Of a stretch of 64,000 nucleotides of DNA, positions 30,750 to 39,835 are shown in pieces; the first letter of the stretch is position 1; the number at the start of each line of letters is the position of its first letter. Location: the NCBI GenBank assembly GCA_963621975.1, contig CAVFGI010000001.1, forward strand, positions 1-64,000, read 5' to 3'. Source of the stretch: UBA9732 sp963621975. Lineage in GTDB: Bacteria > Spirochaetota > Spirochaetia > Sphaerochaetales > Sphaerochaetaceae. The notes under the pieces were generated by a model. The model made no database searches and was not told the origin of the DNA. It was given only the letters and a program-made list of their open reading frames with translations. Made by a program: the position numbers and the translations under genes.

Positions 30750-32126
30750 ATGGAACACGAAATACCTTACAAAATTTACTTACAGGAAAGTGAGATTCCA
30801 AGGTTTTGGTACAATCTTAGAGCTGATATGAAAACCAAACCAGCTCCACTGTTGGATCCTGTAACAGGAAAAAAGTTGAACCAAGATGACCTTAGCCATA
30901 TATTCTGTAGTGAACTAGCTAAACAAGAATTAGATGATACAACAAAAGAAGTAGAAATACCAACTGAAATTAGGGATTTCTACACTATGTATAGGCCGTC
31001 TCCTACTGTTAGAGCTTACTGTCTTGAAAAGGCACTGAATACTCCGGCTCACATATATTATAAGTTTGAAGGAAATAACACATCTGGAAGCCATAAGTTG
31101 AATTCTGCAATAGCTCAGGCTTTTTATGCAAAAAAACAGGGTCTAAAAGGCCTTGCAACAGAGACTGGGGCAGGGCAGTGGGGAACCGCATTGTCAATGA
31201 GCTGTGCGTACTTAGGCCTTGAATGCAGAGTTTTCATGGTCAAAGTTAGCTATGAACAAAAGCCGGCTAGAAAGGAAGTAATGCGCACTTATGGGGCAAT
31301 TGTTGAAGCTTCACCTTCATTTACAACCGAGATAGGAATAAAAATTAACCAAGAACACCCAGGAACAACGGGCTCTTTGGGATGTGCTATATCGGAGGCT
31401 GTTGACTATGTAATGCACCATTATGGGTATAGATATGCATTAGGTTCTGTGTTGAATCAAGTGATGTTGCATCAATCAATTATCGGGCTAGAGGCAAAAA
31501 AGGCGCTGGATAAATATAACGTTGTGCCGGATGTGATTATAGGGTGTGCAGGTGGTGGAAGCAATTTAGGGGGTCTGATTGCACCGTTTATGGGAGAAAA
31601 GCTCAGGGGTGAAAGGGACTATAGGATTATTGCAGTGGAGCCGGCTTCTTGCCCGTCGTTTACACGTGGAACATTTGCCTACGACTATTGCGATACCGGC
31701 CGTGTGTGTCCGCTTGCTAAGATGTACACGCTTGGTAGTCAATTTATTCCTAGTGCAAACCACGCTGGTGGGCTTAGATTCCATGGAATGTCGCCAATTC
31801 TCAGTCAGCTTTACCATGATGGCTATATGGAGGCTGTGAGCGTGAATCAAACAAGCGTCTTTGAGGCGGCTGAGCTATTTGCAAGAACAGAGGGAATTTT
31901 GCCTGCTCCAGAGAGTAGCCATGCAATTAGATGTGCCATAGATGAAGCTATCAAATGCAAAGAAAGTGGAGAGTCTAAAAACATACTCTTTGGATTGACC
32001 GGTACAGGTTATTTTGACCTCACTGCATATCAAAAGTTTAATGACAATCAAATGGGGGACAATATTCCAACAGATGATGATATTGCAAAATCTGTTGCAC
32101 TACTGCCAAAAGTGCCAAAGCTGTGA
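30750..32126 (+). CDS. trpB: Tryptophan synthase beta chain, TrpB2 type
   Basis: A 458-residue PLP enzyme of the TrpB2 group, longer than TrpB1 (about 400). The PLP lysine lies in GNNTSGSHKLNSAIAQA (near 116), the indole-site glutamate in TETGAGQWGTALS, the phosphate loop in GCAGGGSNLGG, and APESSHA near the C-terminus. It condenses indole with serine; TrpB2 enzymes are usually independent of TrpA and may salvage indole or use O-phosphoserine. No trpA or other trp gene is near. AAAAGGAG precedes the ATG. Confidence 0.88.
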   Translation: MEHEIPYKIYLQESEIPRFWYNLRADMKTKPAPLLDPVTGKKLNQDDLSHIFCSELAKQELDDTTKEVEIPTEIRDFYTMYRPSPTVRAYCLEKALNTPAHIYYKFEGNNTSGSHKLNSAIAQAFYAKKQGLKGLATETGAGQWGTALSMSCAYLGLECRVFMVKVSYEQKPARKEVMRTYGAIVEASPSFTTEIGIKINQEHPGTTGSLGCAISEAVDYVMHHYGYRYALGSVLNQVMLHQSIIGLEAKKALDKYNVVPDVIIGCAGGGSNLGGLIAPFMGEKLRGERDYRIIAVEPASCPSFTRGTFAYDYCDTGRVCPLAKMYTLGSQFIPSANHAGGLRFHGMSPILSQLYHDGYMEAVSVNQTSVFEAAELFARTEGILPAPESSHAIRCAIDEAIKCKESGESKNILFGLTGTGYFDLTAYQKFNDNQMGDNIPTDDDIAKSVALLPKVPKL

Positions 32127-32191
32127 TACAATAATAAAAAGAGATTATTGCAAAACCTCTAAAATCCACAAATATTAGGAGAGCAAGGCGA

Positions 32192-33742
32192 ATGGATCCG
32201 CTTGTTCTGACATTTGATATAGGCACACAAAGCTTGAGAGCTCTGCTCGTAAACAAGAAGGGAGAGACTGTTCTTTCATATCAACTTAGGTACGAGAAGA
32301 TTAAACTTGACTCAGATATTCCTGGAATGGCAGAGCAAGAGCCAGATTTTTACTACGACCGTCTTTGTGAGGCAGGTCTTTTTCTAAAACGTCTTGCAGA
32401 TAAAACTCCAGAGGAAAAATACTTTGAAAGAATTAAGGCTGTAACCATTACGTGTATTAGAGATACAGTCTTAATTCTTGATAGAGATTGCAAACCTCTT
32501 AGGAATATCATTGTTTGGCTTGATGAGCGAAGAGCACAAAAGGAGATTCAACTTCCACTGTGGAAAAAGATTCTTTTTGGTTCAATTGGAATGACAGAAG
32601 CTATTCATATGATTTATAAAGATGGCTTTTGCAACTGGATAATGCAAAATGAGCCGGAGCTTTGGGAAAAAACATATAAATTTGTTGTTCTTCCTTCTTA
32701 TATTAATTACAAGCTTACTGGTCAGCTCAAGGATGGAGCTGCAAACCAAGTAGGCCATATTCCATTTGACTATAGAAACAGATGTTGGATGAAAAAAGGC
32801 CTTTCACGCTGTCTAGCCGATATTCCAATGGATAAACTTGTGGACATTGTTCCCTCTCCTGGAATTGTTGGTTATATCAATGAAGAGACGAGTTTTCGCT
32901 CAGGTGTGCCAAAGGGAATTCCTCTTATATCTACTGGAACAGACAAGGCATGCGAAGCTTTAGGCCTTTCTGTAACCACGGAAGACAAGGCCGCAATTTC
33001 TCTTGGCACGGCTTCCACCATTCAATTTTGTAGTCAGCATTATTTTGAACCCCAGCCTTTTTTACCTTCCTATCCAGCTGTTATGCCCGGCTATTACAAC
33101 GGTGAATATCAACTTTACAGAGGATATTGGATTGTAACGTGGTTTATCAAAAACTTTGCACAAGAAGAGGTCGTTGAAGCACAGAGAAGGGGAGTTAAGG
33201 TGGAAGCCATCTTTGATGAGCACCTAGCAAGCGTCCCACTTGGCTGTGAGGGCCTAATTCTTACTCCACATCTGGCACCAGGCAACGGAAATCCATTTGC
33301 AAAAGGCGTCCTCATGGGCTTAACAGACCATCACAACAAATACCACATTTACAGGGCCATCATTGAGGGTATAGACTTTGAACTCTACCACGCCATGCTC
33401 AGAATGCAGAAAAGATCGGGCCAGCAAATCAAACAGCTCTACATAGCTGGTGGCGGGTCAGTTTGCGACACCGTAGTACAGATTTGTGCCGATATTTTTG
33501 GACTTCCAGTAAAAAGAATTCAAACACATGAAGCATCTGGTATTGGGTCTTCTCTTGCGGCATTTGTCTGTCTTGGTGAATTTAAGGACTACAACCATGC
33601 TGTTTCTTCCATGGTGCATGACAAAGATCTTTTCAAGCCTAATGCAGAAAACCACAAAAAATACATGGCAATTTACAACGGTGTCTACAAACACATAGAG
33701 AAAAACAATACATATTTGTTTAAGAGACTTAGAAAGTTCTAG
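32192..33742 (+). CDS. FGGY-family carbohydrate kinase
   Basis: A 516-residue sugar kinase of the xylulokinase/glycerol kinase family. The N-terminal phosphate loop is LTFDIGTQSLRALLV, the second domain has ISTGTDKACEALGLS and the adenosine motif GGGSVCDTVVQICADIFGLPV. It would phosphorylate a pentulose, hexulose or polyol; no transporter or isomerase is adjacent to fix the substrate. AGGAGAG lies before the ATG. It converges on smpB with a short palindromic spacer. Confidence 0.82.
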   Translation: MDPLVLTFDIGTQSLRALLVNKKGETVLSYQLRYEKIKLDSDIPGMAEQEPDFYYDRLCEAGLFLKRLADKTPEEKYFERIKAVTITCIRDTVLILDRDCKPLRNIIVWLDERRAQKEIQLPLWKKILFGSIGMTEAIHMIYKDGFCNWIMQNEPELWEKTYKFVVLPSYINYKLTGQLKDGAANQVGHIPFDYRNRCWMKKGLSRCLADIPMDKLVDIVPSPGIVGYINEETSFRSGVPKGIPLISTGTDKACEALGLSVTTEDKAAISLGTASTIQFCSQHYFEPQPFLPSYPAVMPGYYNGEYQLYRGYWIVTWFIKNFAQEEVVEAQRRGVKVEAIFDEHLASVPLGCEGLILTPHLAPGNGNPFAKGVLMGLTDHHNKYHIYRAIIEGIDFELYHAMLRMQKRSGQQIKQLYIAGGGSVCDTVVQICADIFGLPVKRIQTHEASGIGSSLAAFVCLGEFKDYNHAVSSMVHDKDLFKPNAENHKKYMAIYNGVYKHIEKNNTYLFKRLRKF

Positions 33743-33751
33743 TTTTGAAAG

Positions 33752-33771
33752 TTTTGCAAAAACCTCTTTAG
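33752..33771. repeat. TTTTGCAAAAACCTCTTTAG motif between convergent genes
   Basis: A copy of the recurring intergenic motif, lying between the FGGY kinase and smpB stops. GTTTTGCAAAAAC can form a short hairpin. It may act as a bidirectional terminator. Confidence 0.4.
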
Positions 33772-34250
33772 AATTTATACTCTTTGGCTTCGCGTTTACT
33801 TTGGCGGTCCAGATCTCGTTCCTTGATTGCATCACGCTTATCGTGAAGGGCCTTTCCTTTACACAGAGAAACCTGAACTTTTACGAGATTGCCCTTAAGA
33901 TAAACTTTTGTAGGAATAAGAGTTAAGCCTTTTTCTTCGACTTTACGTTTTAGGCGTTTGATTTCTTGTTTATGGACAAGAAGCCGTCTATTGCGCTCTG
34001 GGTTATGGTTGAAGATTGAGCCCTTGTCGTATGGTTGAATTGTAAAACCAATTAACCAAAGTTCTCCGTTTTCAATTTTTATGTACGAGTCGACAAAAGA
34101 AAACTTGCCAGCTCTGAGAGATTTTACTTCAGTTCCAGCAAGAGAGATTCCTGCCTCTAAATCTTCTAACACAGAGTAGTTAAAGTATGCCTTTTTGTTG
34201 ACTTGTAAGGTTTTTATTTCTTTTTTTGTTGTTTCCATTTTTAGTTCCAT
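33768..34250 (-). CDS. smpB: SsrA-binding protein SmpB
   Basis: A 160-residue protein that binds tmRNA and delivers it to stalled ribosomes. Core motifs: NKKAYFNYSVLEDLEAGISL, GTEVKSLRAGK, DSYIKIENGELWLIG and the basic C-terminal helix KRDAIKERDLDRQSKREAKEY. Two starts are possible, 34250 (overlapping the upstream gene by ten bases) or 34238; neither has a strong ribosome site, so coupling to the upstream gene is likely. The tmRNA is 3.2 kb away. Confidence 0.95.
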   Translation of the reverse strand: MELKMETTKKEIKTLQVNKKAYFNYSVLEDLEAGISLAGTEVKSLRAGKFSFVDSYIKIENGELWLIGFTIQPYDKGSIFNHNPERNRRLLVHKQEIKRLKRKVEEKGLTLIPTKVYLKGNLVKVQVSLCKGKALHDKRDAIKERDLDRQSKREAKEYKF

Positions 34251-35671
34251 ACAATTCTGAAACCCATGTAATCGCTACAAAGACTTCTGTAAGTGGTCCC
34301 CACGCTGTAGGCGTCAATTTCACTTGCAACATTTACGTAGGAGCCACCTTTTACAACCATAGAAGCCTGAATATCTAGGTCTGAGATAACTTGATTTGCA
34401 TCATTACTTTCTTGGGCCGATATTAAACGAGAAAGAGGTACATATGGGGTACAAGTTAACTCCCAAAGTCCACCTAACATTGCACTTGGGAAGCTTTCGC
34501 TGATACTTGGCATAAGAGATTTCTGAAAGCCTCCCTCGCTATCTGTAAGAGTTGCAGCAATCCATTGATTTTCTGTAGGCAGTGTTACTGTTTTACCTGT
34601 TTTGCTACTGAGCCAACTACAGAAGGCTTGGGCAGCATACCAGCTAATATTCCTAACAGGACGGTTTGAAACTACTGTCATTGAAAGAGTTACACCATCA
34701 AGATAGTAATCATCAACGAGACCTTGTATTATTAGATTTTCTTTGTTTGAAATTCCCCAGTCTGGGTTTTCATTTACAAAGTAGGCCCACATGTTTTCTG
34801 TAATACAAATTCCTGAGATATTAAAGCTTTCAGTTGTAATTTCTTGGCCAGCCTGCTTAACTTTTGGGTAAGAAAGTTCAACTTCATTTCCGTTTGAGAA
34901 TGTTACTTCTGGAATTGTAAAGCCGGCAATTTTGAAAATTCCAACATCAAGTGTTGTGGTTTTTGCAGTTATAAGTTGGTCTTCTTGATGTGCTATCCCA
35001 GCGGTTGTTGATGTTGTGTTCTCAAATAACTTTGATGCATCCAAAGAAAGATTTAAACCTAAAATACCAATGGCTTCTTTAGCATCATTGTACATTTCTT
35101 GTGTTGTTATAAAAAGAAGGGCTGTTTCAAAGGCTTGAGTCTGACTCTCGTAAGCAGAGCCTTTTATACTCTTTGCATATGTGGTAAAAATAGGAGCATA
35201 TCTATGAACATCATCATATTCCAAAATGGCTGAATAGGAGTTTGCATCTTCAAGTAATTCTTTTGATAAAGCGGTAAAAGCTTCTTGTGTGAGCGTTGCT
35301 GAACTTGAAACATTTTGCTTTCTTGGAAAGAGCCAGTTAAAGAACCAAGGATGTCCTACTTTAATGGTAAAGCTATCAATTTCATAGCCATTGACCTTAT
35401 ATAGGACATCATGAGTGCCACTTGAAACCTTTCTAGTAAAAGGTGTTCCACCTGCATACTCACCATCTATGTACACAGCTGAGTTGTATGCTGCACTAGT
35501 GAAAGTGACTCTTTTTGAGCCATCAATGATGTCCGGAAGTACTCCTACTAAAAAGAGAATTAATAAAATTGCAAGGGCATAGGCTATGGTCAACCAAAGA
35601 CCAGGTTTCATTCCAAATAGAGGTTTTATTTTAACAGGTTCAACCTGCGGAAGTTCTTTCTTTTTTTTCAT
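34241..35671 (-). CDS. Membrane-anchored PEGA/formylglycine-generating-enzyme-like protein
   Basis: A 476-residue protein. Residues 26-50 are a transmembrane helix (LTIAYALAILLILFLVGVLP). Residues 55-120 form a PEGA-like domain (AVYIDGEYAGGTPFTRKVSSGTHDVLYKVNGYE). The C-terminal 230 residues are an FGE-sulfatase/SUMF1 fold (CITENMWAYF, PVRNISWYAAQAFCSWLS, LPTENQWIAA, GGLWELTC, GGSY, YMGFRIVWN). Spirochaetes carry many such FGE-like proteins that are not sulfatase activators; this one faces outside and is unlikely to modify the cytoplasmic sulfatase at 60178. Function unknown. It shares a 64-base divergent region with lepB. Confidence 0.75.
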   Translation of the reverse strand: MKKKKELPQVEPVKIKPLFGMKPGLWLTIAYALAILLILFLVGVLPDIIDGSKRVTFTSAAYNSAVYIDGEYAGGTPFTRKVSSGTHDVLYKVNGYEIDSFTIKVGHPWFFNWLFPRKQNVSSSATLTQEAFTALSKELLEDANSYSAILEYDDVHRYAPIFTTYAKSIKGSAYESQTQAFETALLFITTQEMYNDAKEAIGILGLNLSLDASKLFENTTSTTAGIAHQEDQLITAKTTTLDVGIFKIAGFTIPEVTFSNGNEVELSYPKVKQAGQEITTESFNISGICITENMWAYFVNENPDWGISNKENLIIQGLVDDYYLDGVTLSMTVVSNRPVRNISWYAAQAFCSWLSSKTGKTVTLPTENQWIAATLTDSEGGFQKSLMPSISESFPSAMLGGLWELTCTPYVPLSRLISAQESNDANQVISDLDIQASMVVKGGSYVNVASEIDAYSVGTTYRSLCSDYMGFRIVWN

Positions 35672-35735
35672 GCCTTAAACCTAACTTTATTGTACGTTAT
35701 TGTCAACTTAATGCTTTGTTAATATACTTAATTAC

Positions 35736-36734
35736 ATGGATGCCTTTTTCGATGCTGTTCAAAATTGGACAGAACGTTATTTAACAAAAAGAAAAGCCAT
35801 AAAACAGGCTAAAAAAAATAAAAAACGTACGCTGTGGACTGAGATTCTTGATTGGCTGGATGCAATTGTTTTTGCTGTTGTTGTTGTCCTTTTAATCAAC
35901 CAGTTCTTGTTTCAGTTCTTTATCATCCCTTCTCCTTCAATGCTGGACACTTTGTTGGTTGGAGACAGGGTTATGGTCTCAAAGCTTACCTATGGTCTTG
36001 AGTTATATCCTGAAGGTCCTAAAATCCTAAATTCAAGACTTCCTGATAGAGATGAAATTATTACATTCTACAATCCTCAATATGAGAGTAGAGGTTCTTT
36101 GTTTAGTCTGTTGAGTACTGTGCTTTACATGGGAACTCTGTCTTTGGTGAATATTGATGTAGATGAAAATGGCAATGTTAGGGAAAAGCTTCTAGTTAAG
36201 CGTACTGCCGGAGTTGCTGGAGATACTATAACTTTTAGAAATGGAGATGCTTATATTAAGGCTTCTGGAACAGGAGAATACGTTCTTGAGTCATCTTTTA
36301 GAGAAGAAAATGGTTTGAGTACTGCCCCACATAGAACTATTGATAAGGATACTTATGTTGGTTATAACGCTCTTGGGCGTCTAAATGGTTTGTACAACGG
36401 GGGTGTTTCTACCAGCCAAATGCCAAAACATCTTCTTGAAGACCAAAACTCTATTGATGAGAATGCATCTTTTACTGACCAGTATGGCTACGATAAGAGT
36501 GTTGCTATTGGTATAATGATGGCCAACCCTACAGATGATGATGCTAGAAGCCAATGGGCAAAGCTTGAAGTTGGAATGTATATGCCAGAAGGTTATGTGC
36601 TTCCTTTGGGCGATAATAGAGACAATTCAAGTGATGGTAGATACTTTGGCCCTGTTCCAATTGATACCATTAACGGTTATGTCTCAACTAGAATATGGCC
36701 TTTAAATAGAATTGGTTCTCTTATTGGTCAATGA
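35736..36734 (+). CDS. lepB: Signal peptidase I
   Basis: A 332-residue type I signal peptidase that cleaves exported preproteins. A cytoplasmic basic N-terminus (residues 1-35) is followed by a transmembrane helix (AIVFAVVVVLLINQFLFQFF). The catalytic Ser is in IIPSPSMLDTLLVGDRV (Ser68) and the catalytic Lys in KRTAGVAGDTI; GDNRDNSSDGRYFGPVP closes the fold. A long insert between boxes C and D matches the larger spirochaetal and Gram-negative type. Overlaps the next gene by four bases. Confidence 0.93.
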   Translation: MDAFFDAVQNWTERYLTKRKAIKQAKKNKKRTLWTEILDWLDAIVFAVVVVLLINQFLFQFFIIPSPSMLDTLLVGDRVMVSKLTYGLELYPEGPKILNSRLPDRDEIITFYNPQYESRGSLFSLLSTVLYMGTLSLVNIDVDENGNVREKLLVKRTAGVAGDTITFRNGDAYIKASGTGEYVLESSFREENGLSTAPHRTIDKDTYVGYNALGRLNGLYNGGVSTSQMPKHLLEDQNSIDENASFTDQYGYDKSVAIGIMMANPTDDDARSQWAKLEVGMYMPEGYVLPLGDNRDNSSDGRYFGPVPIDTINGYVSTRIWPLNRIGSLIGQ

Positions 36735-37906
36735 GCTTATTAGACTTAAATTCTTTTGATTTTAAAGAGCCTCTATCATTATACATTCATGTCCCATTTT
36801 GCGACTCTAAGTGTAATTATTGTGCTTTCTATTCGGTTTCAGGCTATGATTCTGAAGTAAAAAACCTTTTTGTTAAAAGGCTTTTAACTGAACTTGAAGA
36901 TGTTGTTTCCTGCATGAATGATAAGCCTTTTGAGACTGCTTATATTGGTGGTGGCAATCCCGCATGTCTTGGTTTGAGAAATCTGGAAAAGATTGCGCAA
37001 CTTGTTTGTAAGAATGGTAGACCAAGAGAATTTACTGTTGAAATGAATCCAGATAGTTTGAATGGTGAAATGATAAGTCTAAATGGTCCTTTCAATGGTC
37101 TTATAAACAGGCTTTCTCTGGGAATTCAAAGTTTATCGGAGAAGGCTTTAAAATTTCTTGGTAGAAATGCAACTTTGGAACAGACTTACCGCGGTTTAGA
37201 ACTTTCTCAAAAACTTAATTCTTTAACTGGTTGCGAATTAAGTTATGATTTAATCACTTGTTTGGGCACTTGGCATAATGCTATAGATGATGTTGAAAAG
37301 CTTACTTTTAATTTTCCCTCCAATCATTTGAGTGTTTATGCATTAACGCTTGAAGAAGGAACGCCCTTGTTTAAGAGAAAACCTGCTTTGCCTAATGATG
37401 ATGAGCAATATGAAATCTTAAAGGAGATTTGCTCTTGCCTTGAAAATAAGGGATTTGAACATTATGAGGTTTCAAATTTTGCGAAAAATGGCATGAGAGG
37501 GTTTCATAATTGCAGATATTGGGACTACAGACCTTATTTAGGTCTTGGTCCGGGTGCTGCTTCTACGGCTCAAAAGGGTGGTATTTTTACAAGATATAGC
37601 GTAGAAAAATCGGTATTGAGGTATGTGGAAGGGAAGAAGTTTTCTTGTTGTGAGTTGGAAAATCTGAGCCGGAAAGAGGCCTTGGAAGAGTTGGTGTTGA
37701 TGGGGCTTAGATATAAGGGGGGCCTTGACTTGGGGCGTATTACACGTGAATTTGGGATTTCTGGTGCGCTGAAGGTGGGTCTTACAGGCTACGAAATTGA
37801 TAATTTTGTGCGTTGTGGCCAACGCTTGGTGCCAACTGATGACGGCTTAATGATTGCGGACTTCATTGCACAGAAGGTAATTGAAATATTACTGCAGATG
37901 TGTTAG
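36731..37906 (+). CDS. hemW: HemW-like radical SAM protein (coproporphyrinogen oxidase family)
   Basis: A 391-residue radical SAM protein. The cluster motif is YIHVPFCDSKCNYCAF (Cys3 plus the extra Cys-x-Phe region), then YIGGGNPACLG and EMNPDSL, and a C-terminal HemN-like domain. HemW family members are haem chaperones rather than true HemN; with no haem genes nearby, the annotation stays at family level. ATGA overlap with lepB shows coupling. Followed by yebC after 38 bases. Confidence 0.82.
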   Translation: MSLLDLNSFDFKEPLSLYIHVPFCDSKCNYCAFYSVSGYDSEVKNLFVKRLLTELEDVVSCMNDKPFETAYIGGGNPACLGLRNLEKIAQLVCKNGRPREFTVEMNPDSLNGEMISLNGPFNGLINRLSLGIQSLSEKALKFLGRNATLEQTYRGLELSQKLNSLTGCELSYDLITCLGTWHNAIDDVEKLTFNFPSNHLSVYALTLEEGTPLFKRKPALPNDDEQYEILKEICSCLENKGFEHYEVSNFAKNGMRGFHNCRYWDYRPYLGLGPGAASTAQKGGIFTRYSVEKSVLRYVEGKKFSCCELENLSRKEALEELVLMGLRYKGGLDLGRITREFGISGALKVGLTGYEIDNFVRCGQRLVPTDDGLMIADFIAQKVIEILLQMC

Positions 37907-37944
37907 ATTTTCTCTGTTATTCTCAACAGTTATAAGAGGTAAAT

Positions 37945-38685
37945 ATGTCAGGTCATAGTAAATGGGCTACAATCAAACACAAGAAAGGCATTGCTGACCA
38001 GAAGCGTGGTCAGAAGTTTACAAAGCTGATCAAGGAAATTAGCGTTGCTGCAAAGATGGGTGGCGCAGATCCAGATACAAATGCCGCACTCAGAACCGCC
38101 ATTCTTAAGGCACGTGCAGAGAACATGCCTAAAGACAATATTGAAAGGGCAATTAAGAAAGGTTCAGGCGAAATGGGTAACACCGTTTTTATGGAACTTA
38201 CTTATGAGGGATATGCCCCTGGTGGAGTAGCCATAATTATTGATACCTTGACAGATAATAAAAACAGAACTGCTGCTGATGTTAGAAGTACTCTTACAAA
38301 GCTTGGTGGTTCCCTTGGTTCTTCTGGTTGTGTTTCTTACATGTTCCAAACAAAGGGCGTAATTACTTATGATGCAAATAAGTATACAGAAGACGAGATT
38401 TTTACAGCTGCCTTGGAAAATGGTGCAGAAGATGTTGTTAATGAAGACGGGACAATTGAAGTAACAACAGCTCCATCTGATTTTGGTGCTGTTCTTGAGG
38501 CTATGCAGGCCGCAGGTTTTGAACAGGAAAGTGCCGATATCAACAAGATTGCAGACAACACAGTTTCTTTGGACAAGGAGAAGGCTCAGAAGGTTATGAA
38601 CATTGTTGAAAGACTTGAAGATCTTGATGATGTTCAGCAGGTTTCAACAAACCTTGATCTTCCTGATGATTTCTACGAAGAGTAA
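37945..38685 (+). CDS. yebC: YebC/PmpR family protein
   Basis: A 246-residue protein starting MSGHSKWATIKHKKGIADQKRGQ, diagnostic for YebC/PmpR. The family is described both as a transcriptional regulator and, more recently, as a ribosome-associated factor easing translation of difficult motifs. It precedes ruvC by five bases, as in many bacteria. AGAGGTAAAT lies before the ATG. Confidence 0.95.
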   Translation: MSGHSKWATIKHKKGIADQKRGQKFTKLIKEISVAAKMGGADPDTNAALRTAILKARAENMPKDNIERAIKKGSGEMGNTVFMELTYEGYAPGGVAIIIDTLTDNKNRTAADVRSTLTKLGGSLGSSGCVSYMFQTKGVITYDANKYTEDEIFTAALENGAEDVVNEDGTIEVTTAPSDFGAVLEAMQAAGFEQESADINKIADNTVSLDKEKAQKVMNIVERLEDLDDVQQVSTNLDLPDDFYEE

Positions 38686-38690
38686 GAATT

Positions 38691-39188
38691 ATGATTATAC
38701 TGGGCATTGATCCAGGTCTTGCAAACACAGGCTGGGGCGTAGTCGATTTTGTCGGCCAGAAGTTCCGGCCTGTTTGTTTTGGAGTGGTTAACACAGATCC
38801 AAAGGCAAAGCTGGAAGATAGAATATCTTTGATTGCAGATTCTCTTGGCGAAATTGTTCAAAAGTATCAGGCTAATCATGTTTCTATTGAAGATATTTAC
38901 TTTGCTAAAAATGAGGTATCGGCTATTGGGGTGGCTAAGGTAATTGGTTCTGTTGCTTATAGAATGCATCAACTTAACATCCCTGTAACCATGTTTACAC
39001 CACTTCAAATTAAGATTGCAATTACCGGTTACGGTAGGGCAGAAAAGAAGCAAGTTCAGGAAATGTGCAGAATTCTGCTTGGTTTGGATAAGATCCCAAG
39101 GCCCGATCACGCCGCAGATGCTTTGGCCGCTGCTGTGTGCTGGGGTAATACGAGTACAACACAGGGGAGGCTTGGAATAGTTAAATGA
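38691..39188 (+). CDS. ruvC: Holliday junction resolvase RuvC
   Basis: A 165-residue endonuclease resolving Holliday junctions with RuvAB. The RNase H fold shows the first catalytic Asp in IILGIDPGLANTGWGVV, Glu in SIEDIYFAKN, and the C-terminal DHAADALAAAVCW Asp pair. Overlaps ruvA by four bases (ATGA). Confidence 0.95.
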   Translation: MIILGIDPGLANTGWGVVDFVGQKFRPVCFGVVNTDPKAKLEDRISLIADSLGEIVQKYQANHVSIEDIYFAKNEVSAIGVAKVIGSVAYRMHQLNIPVTMFTPLQIKIAITGYGRAEKKQVQEMCRILLGLDKIPRPDHAADALAAAVCWGNTSTTQGRLGIVK

Positions 39189-39814
39189 TTAACGCAGTCA
39201 TTGGTCAGTTACTTTATGCTAGTGCACAAACGGCAATTATTCTTGGTGGAAGTGTTGAGTTTGAGCTTGTTATTTCTTCTCAAACAGCCACAAAACTTTC
39301 CAATCTACAAGGATCAGAGCGCAACAATGTTAGAGTTCTTACTTGGCTTCAGCATAGAGAAGATGGGATGACGCTTTTTGGGTTTTTAGATGAAGAGGAG
39401 CGAAGGTTATTTCTTGAATTGATTAAGGTTAATGGAATTGGACCTAAACAAGCTATGAAGATTCTTTCCGGTGTCCGTGTTCATGATTTTATTAGAGCCT
39501 TAGATCAAAATGACTTGTCATTCCTTTCAAAAATTCCAGGACTGGGTGCTAAAACATCTCAAAAAATTATTCTTGCCTTGCGTGATACGTTAGTCTTTAC
39601 AGAAGAGGCATCTAAGCCTCAGAATGTTGTTAGCGGTAACTCTAAGAAATATCAAGATATCATTGATGCCCTTGTTGAGATGGGCTATGACAAGAAAAAG
39701 GTTCTTGATTGTGTTGCAAAACTTCTTAAAGACAATGAAGAATTTGTTTCTTCTCATGAAAATAGCGCGGTTGAAGAATGGTTATTCAGAAAAGCTATTG
39801 TTGCTTTGTCATAG
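39185..39814 (+). CDS. ruvA: Holliday junction DNA helicase subunit RuvA
   Basis: A 209-residue junction-binding protein that loads RuvB. An OB-fold N-terminal domain is followed by two helix-hairpin-helix motifs (LIKVNGIGPKQAMKILSG; LSKIPGLGAKTSQKIILALRD) and a C-terminal UBA-like domain (IIDALVEMGYDKKKV) that contacts RuvB. Confidence 0.95.
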   Translation: MINAVIGQLLYASAQTAIILGGSVEFELVISSQTATKLSNLQGSERNNVRVLTWLQHREDGMTLFGFLDEEERRLFLELIKVNGIGPKQAMKILSGVRVHDFIRALDQNDLSFLSKIPGLGAKTSQKIILALRDTLVFTEEASKPQNVVSGNSKKYQDIIDALVEMGYDKKKVLDCVAKLLKDNEEFVSSHENSAVEEWLFRKAIVALS

Positions 39815-39835
39815 TTGAGTGTTGTGGAGGGCTGA

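Noticed and set aside
34241..35671. Formylglycine-generating enzyme as activator of the sulfatase
   Set aside because: It is anchored facing outward with a PEGA domain, the oxygen-dependent FGE chemistry fits poorly with an anaerobe, and a dedicated anaerobic maturase lies near the sulfatase.
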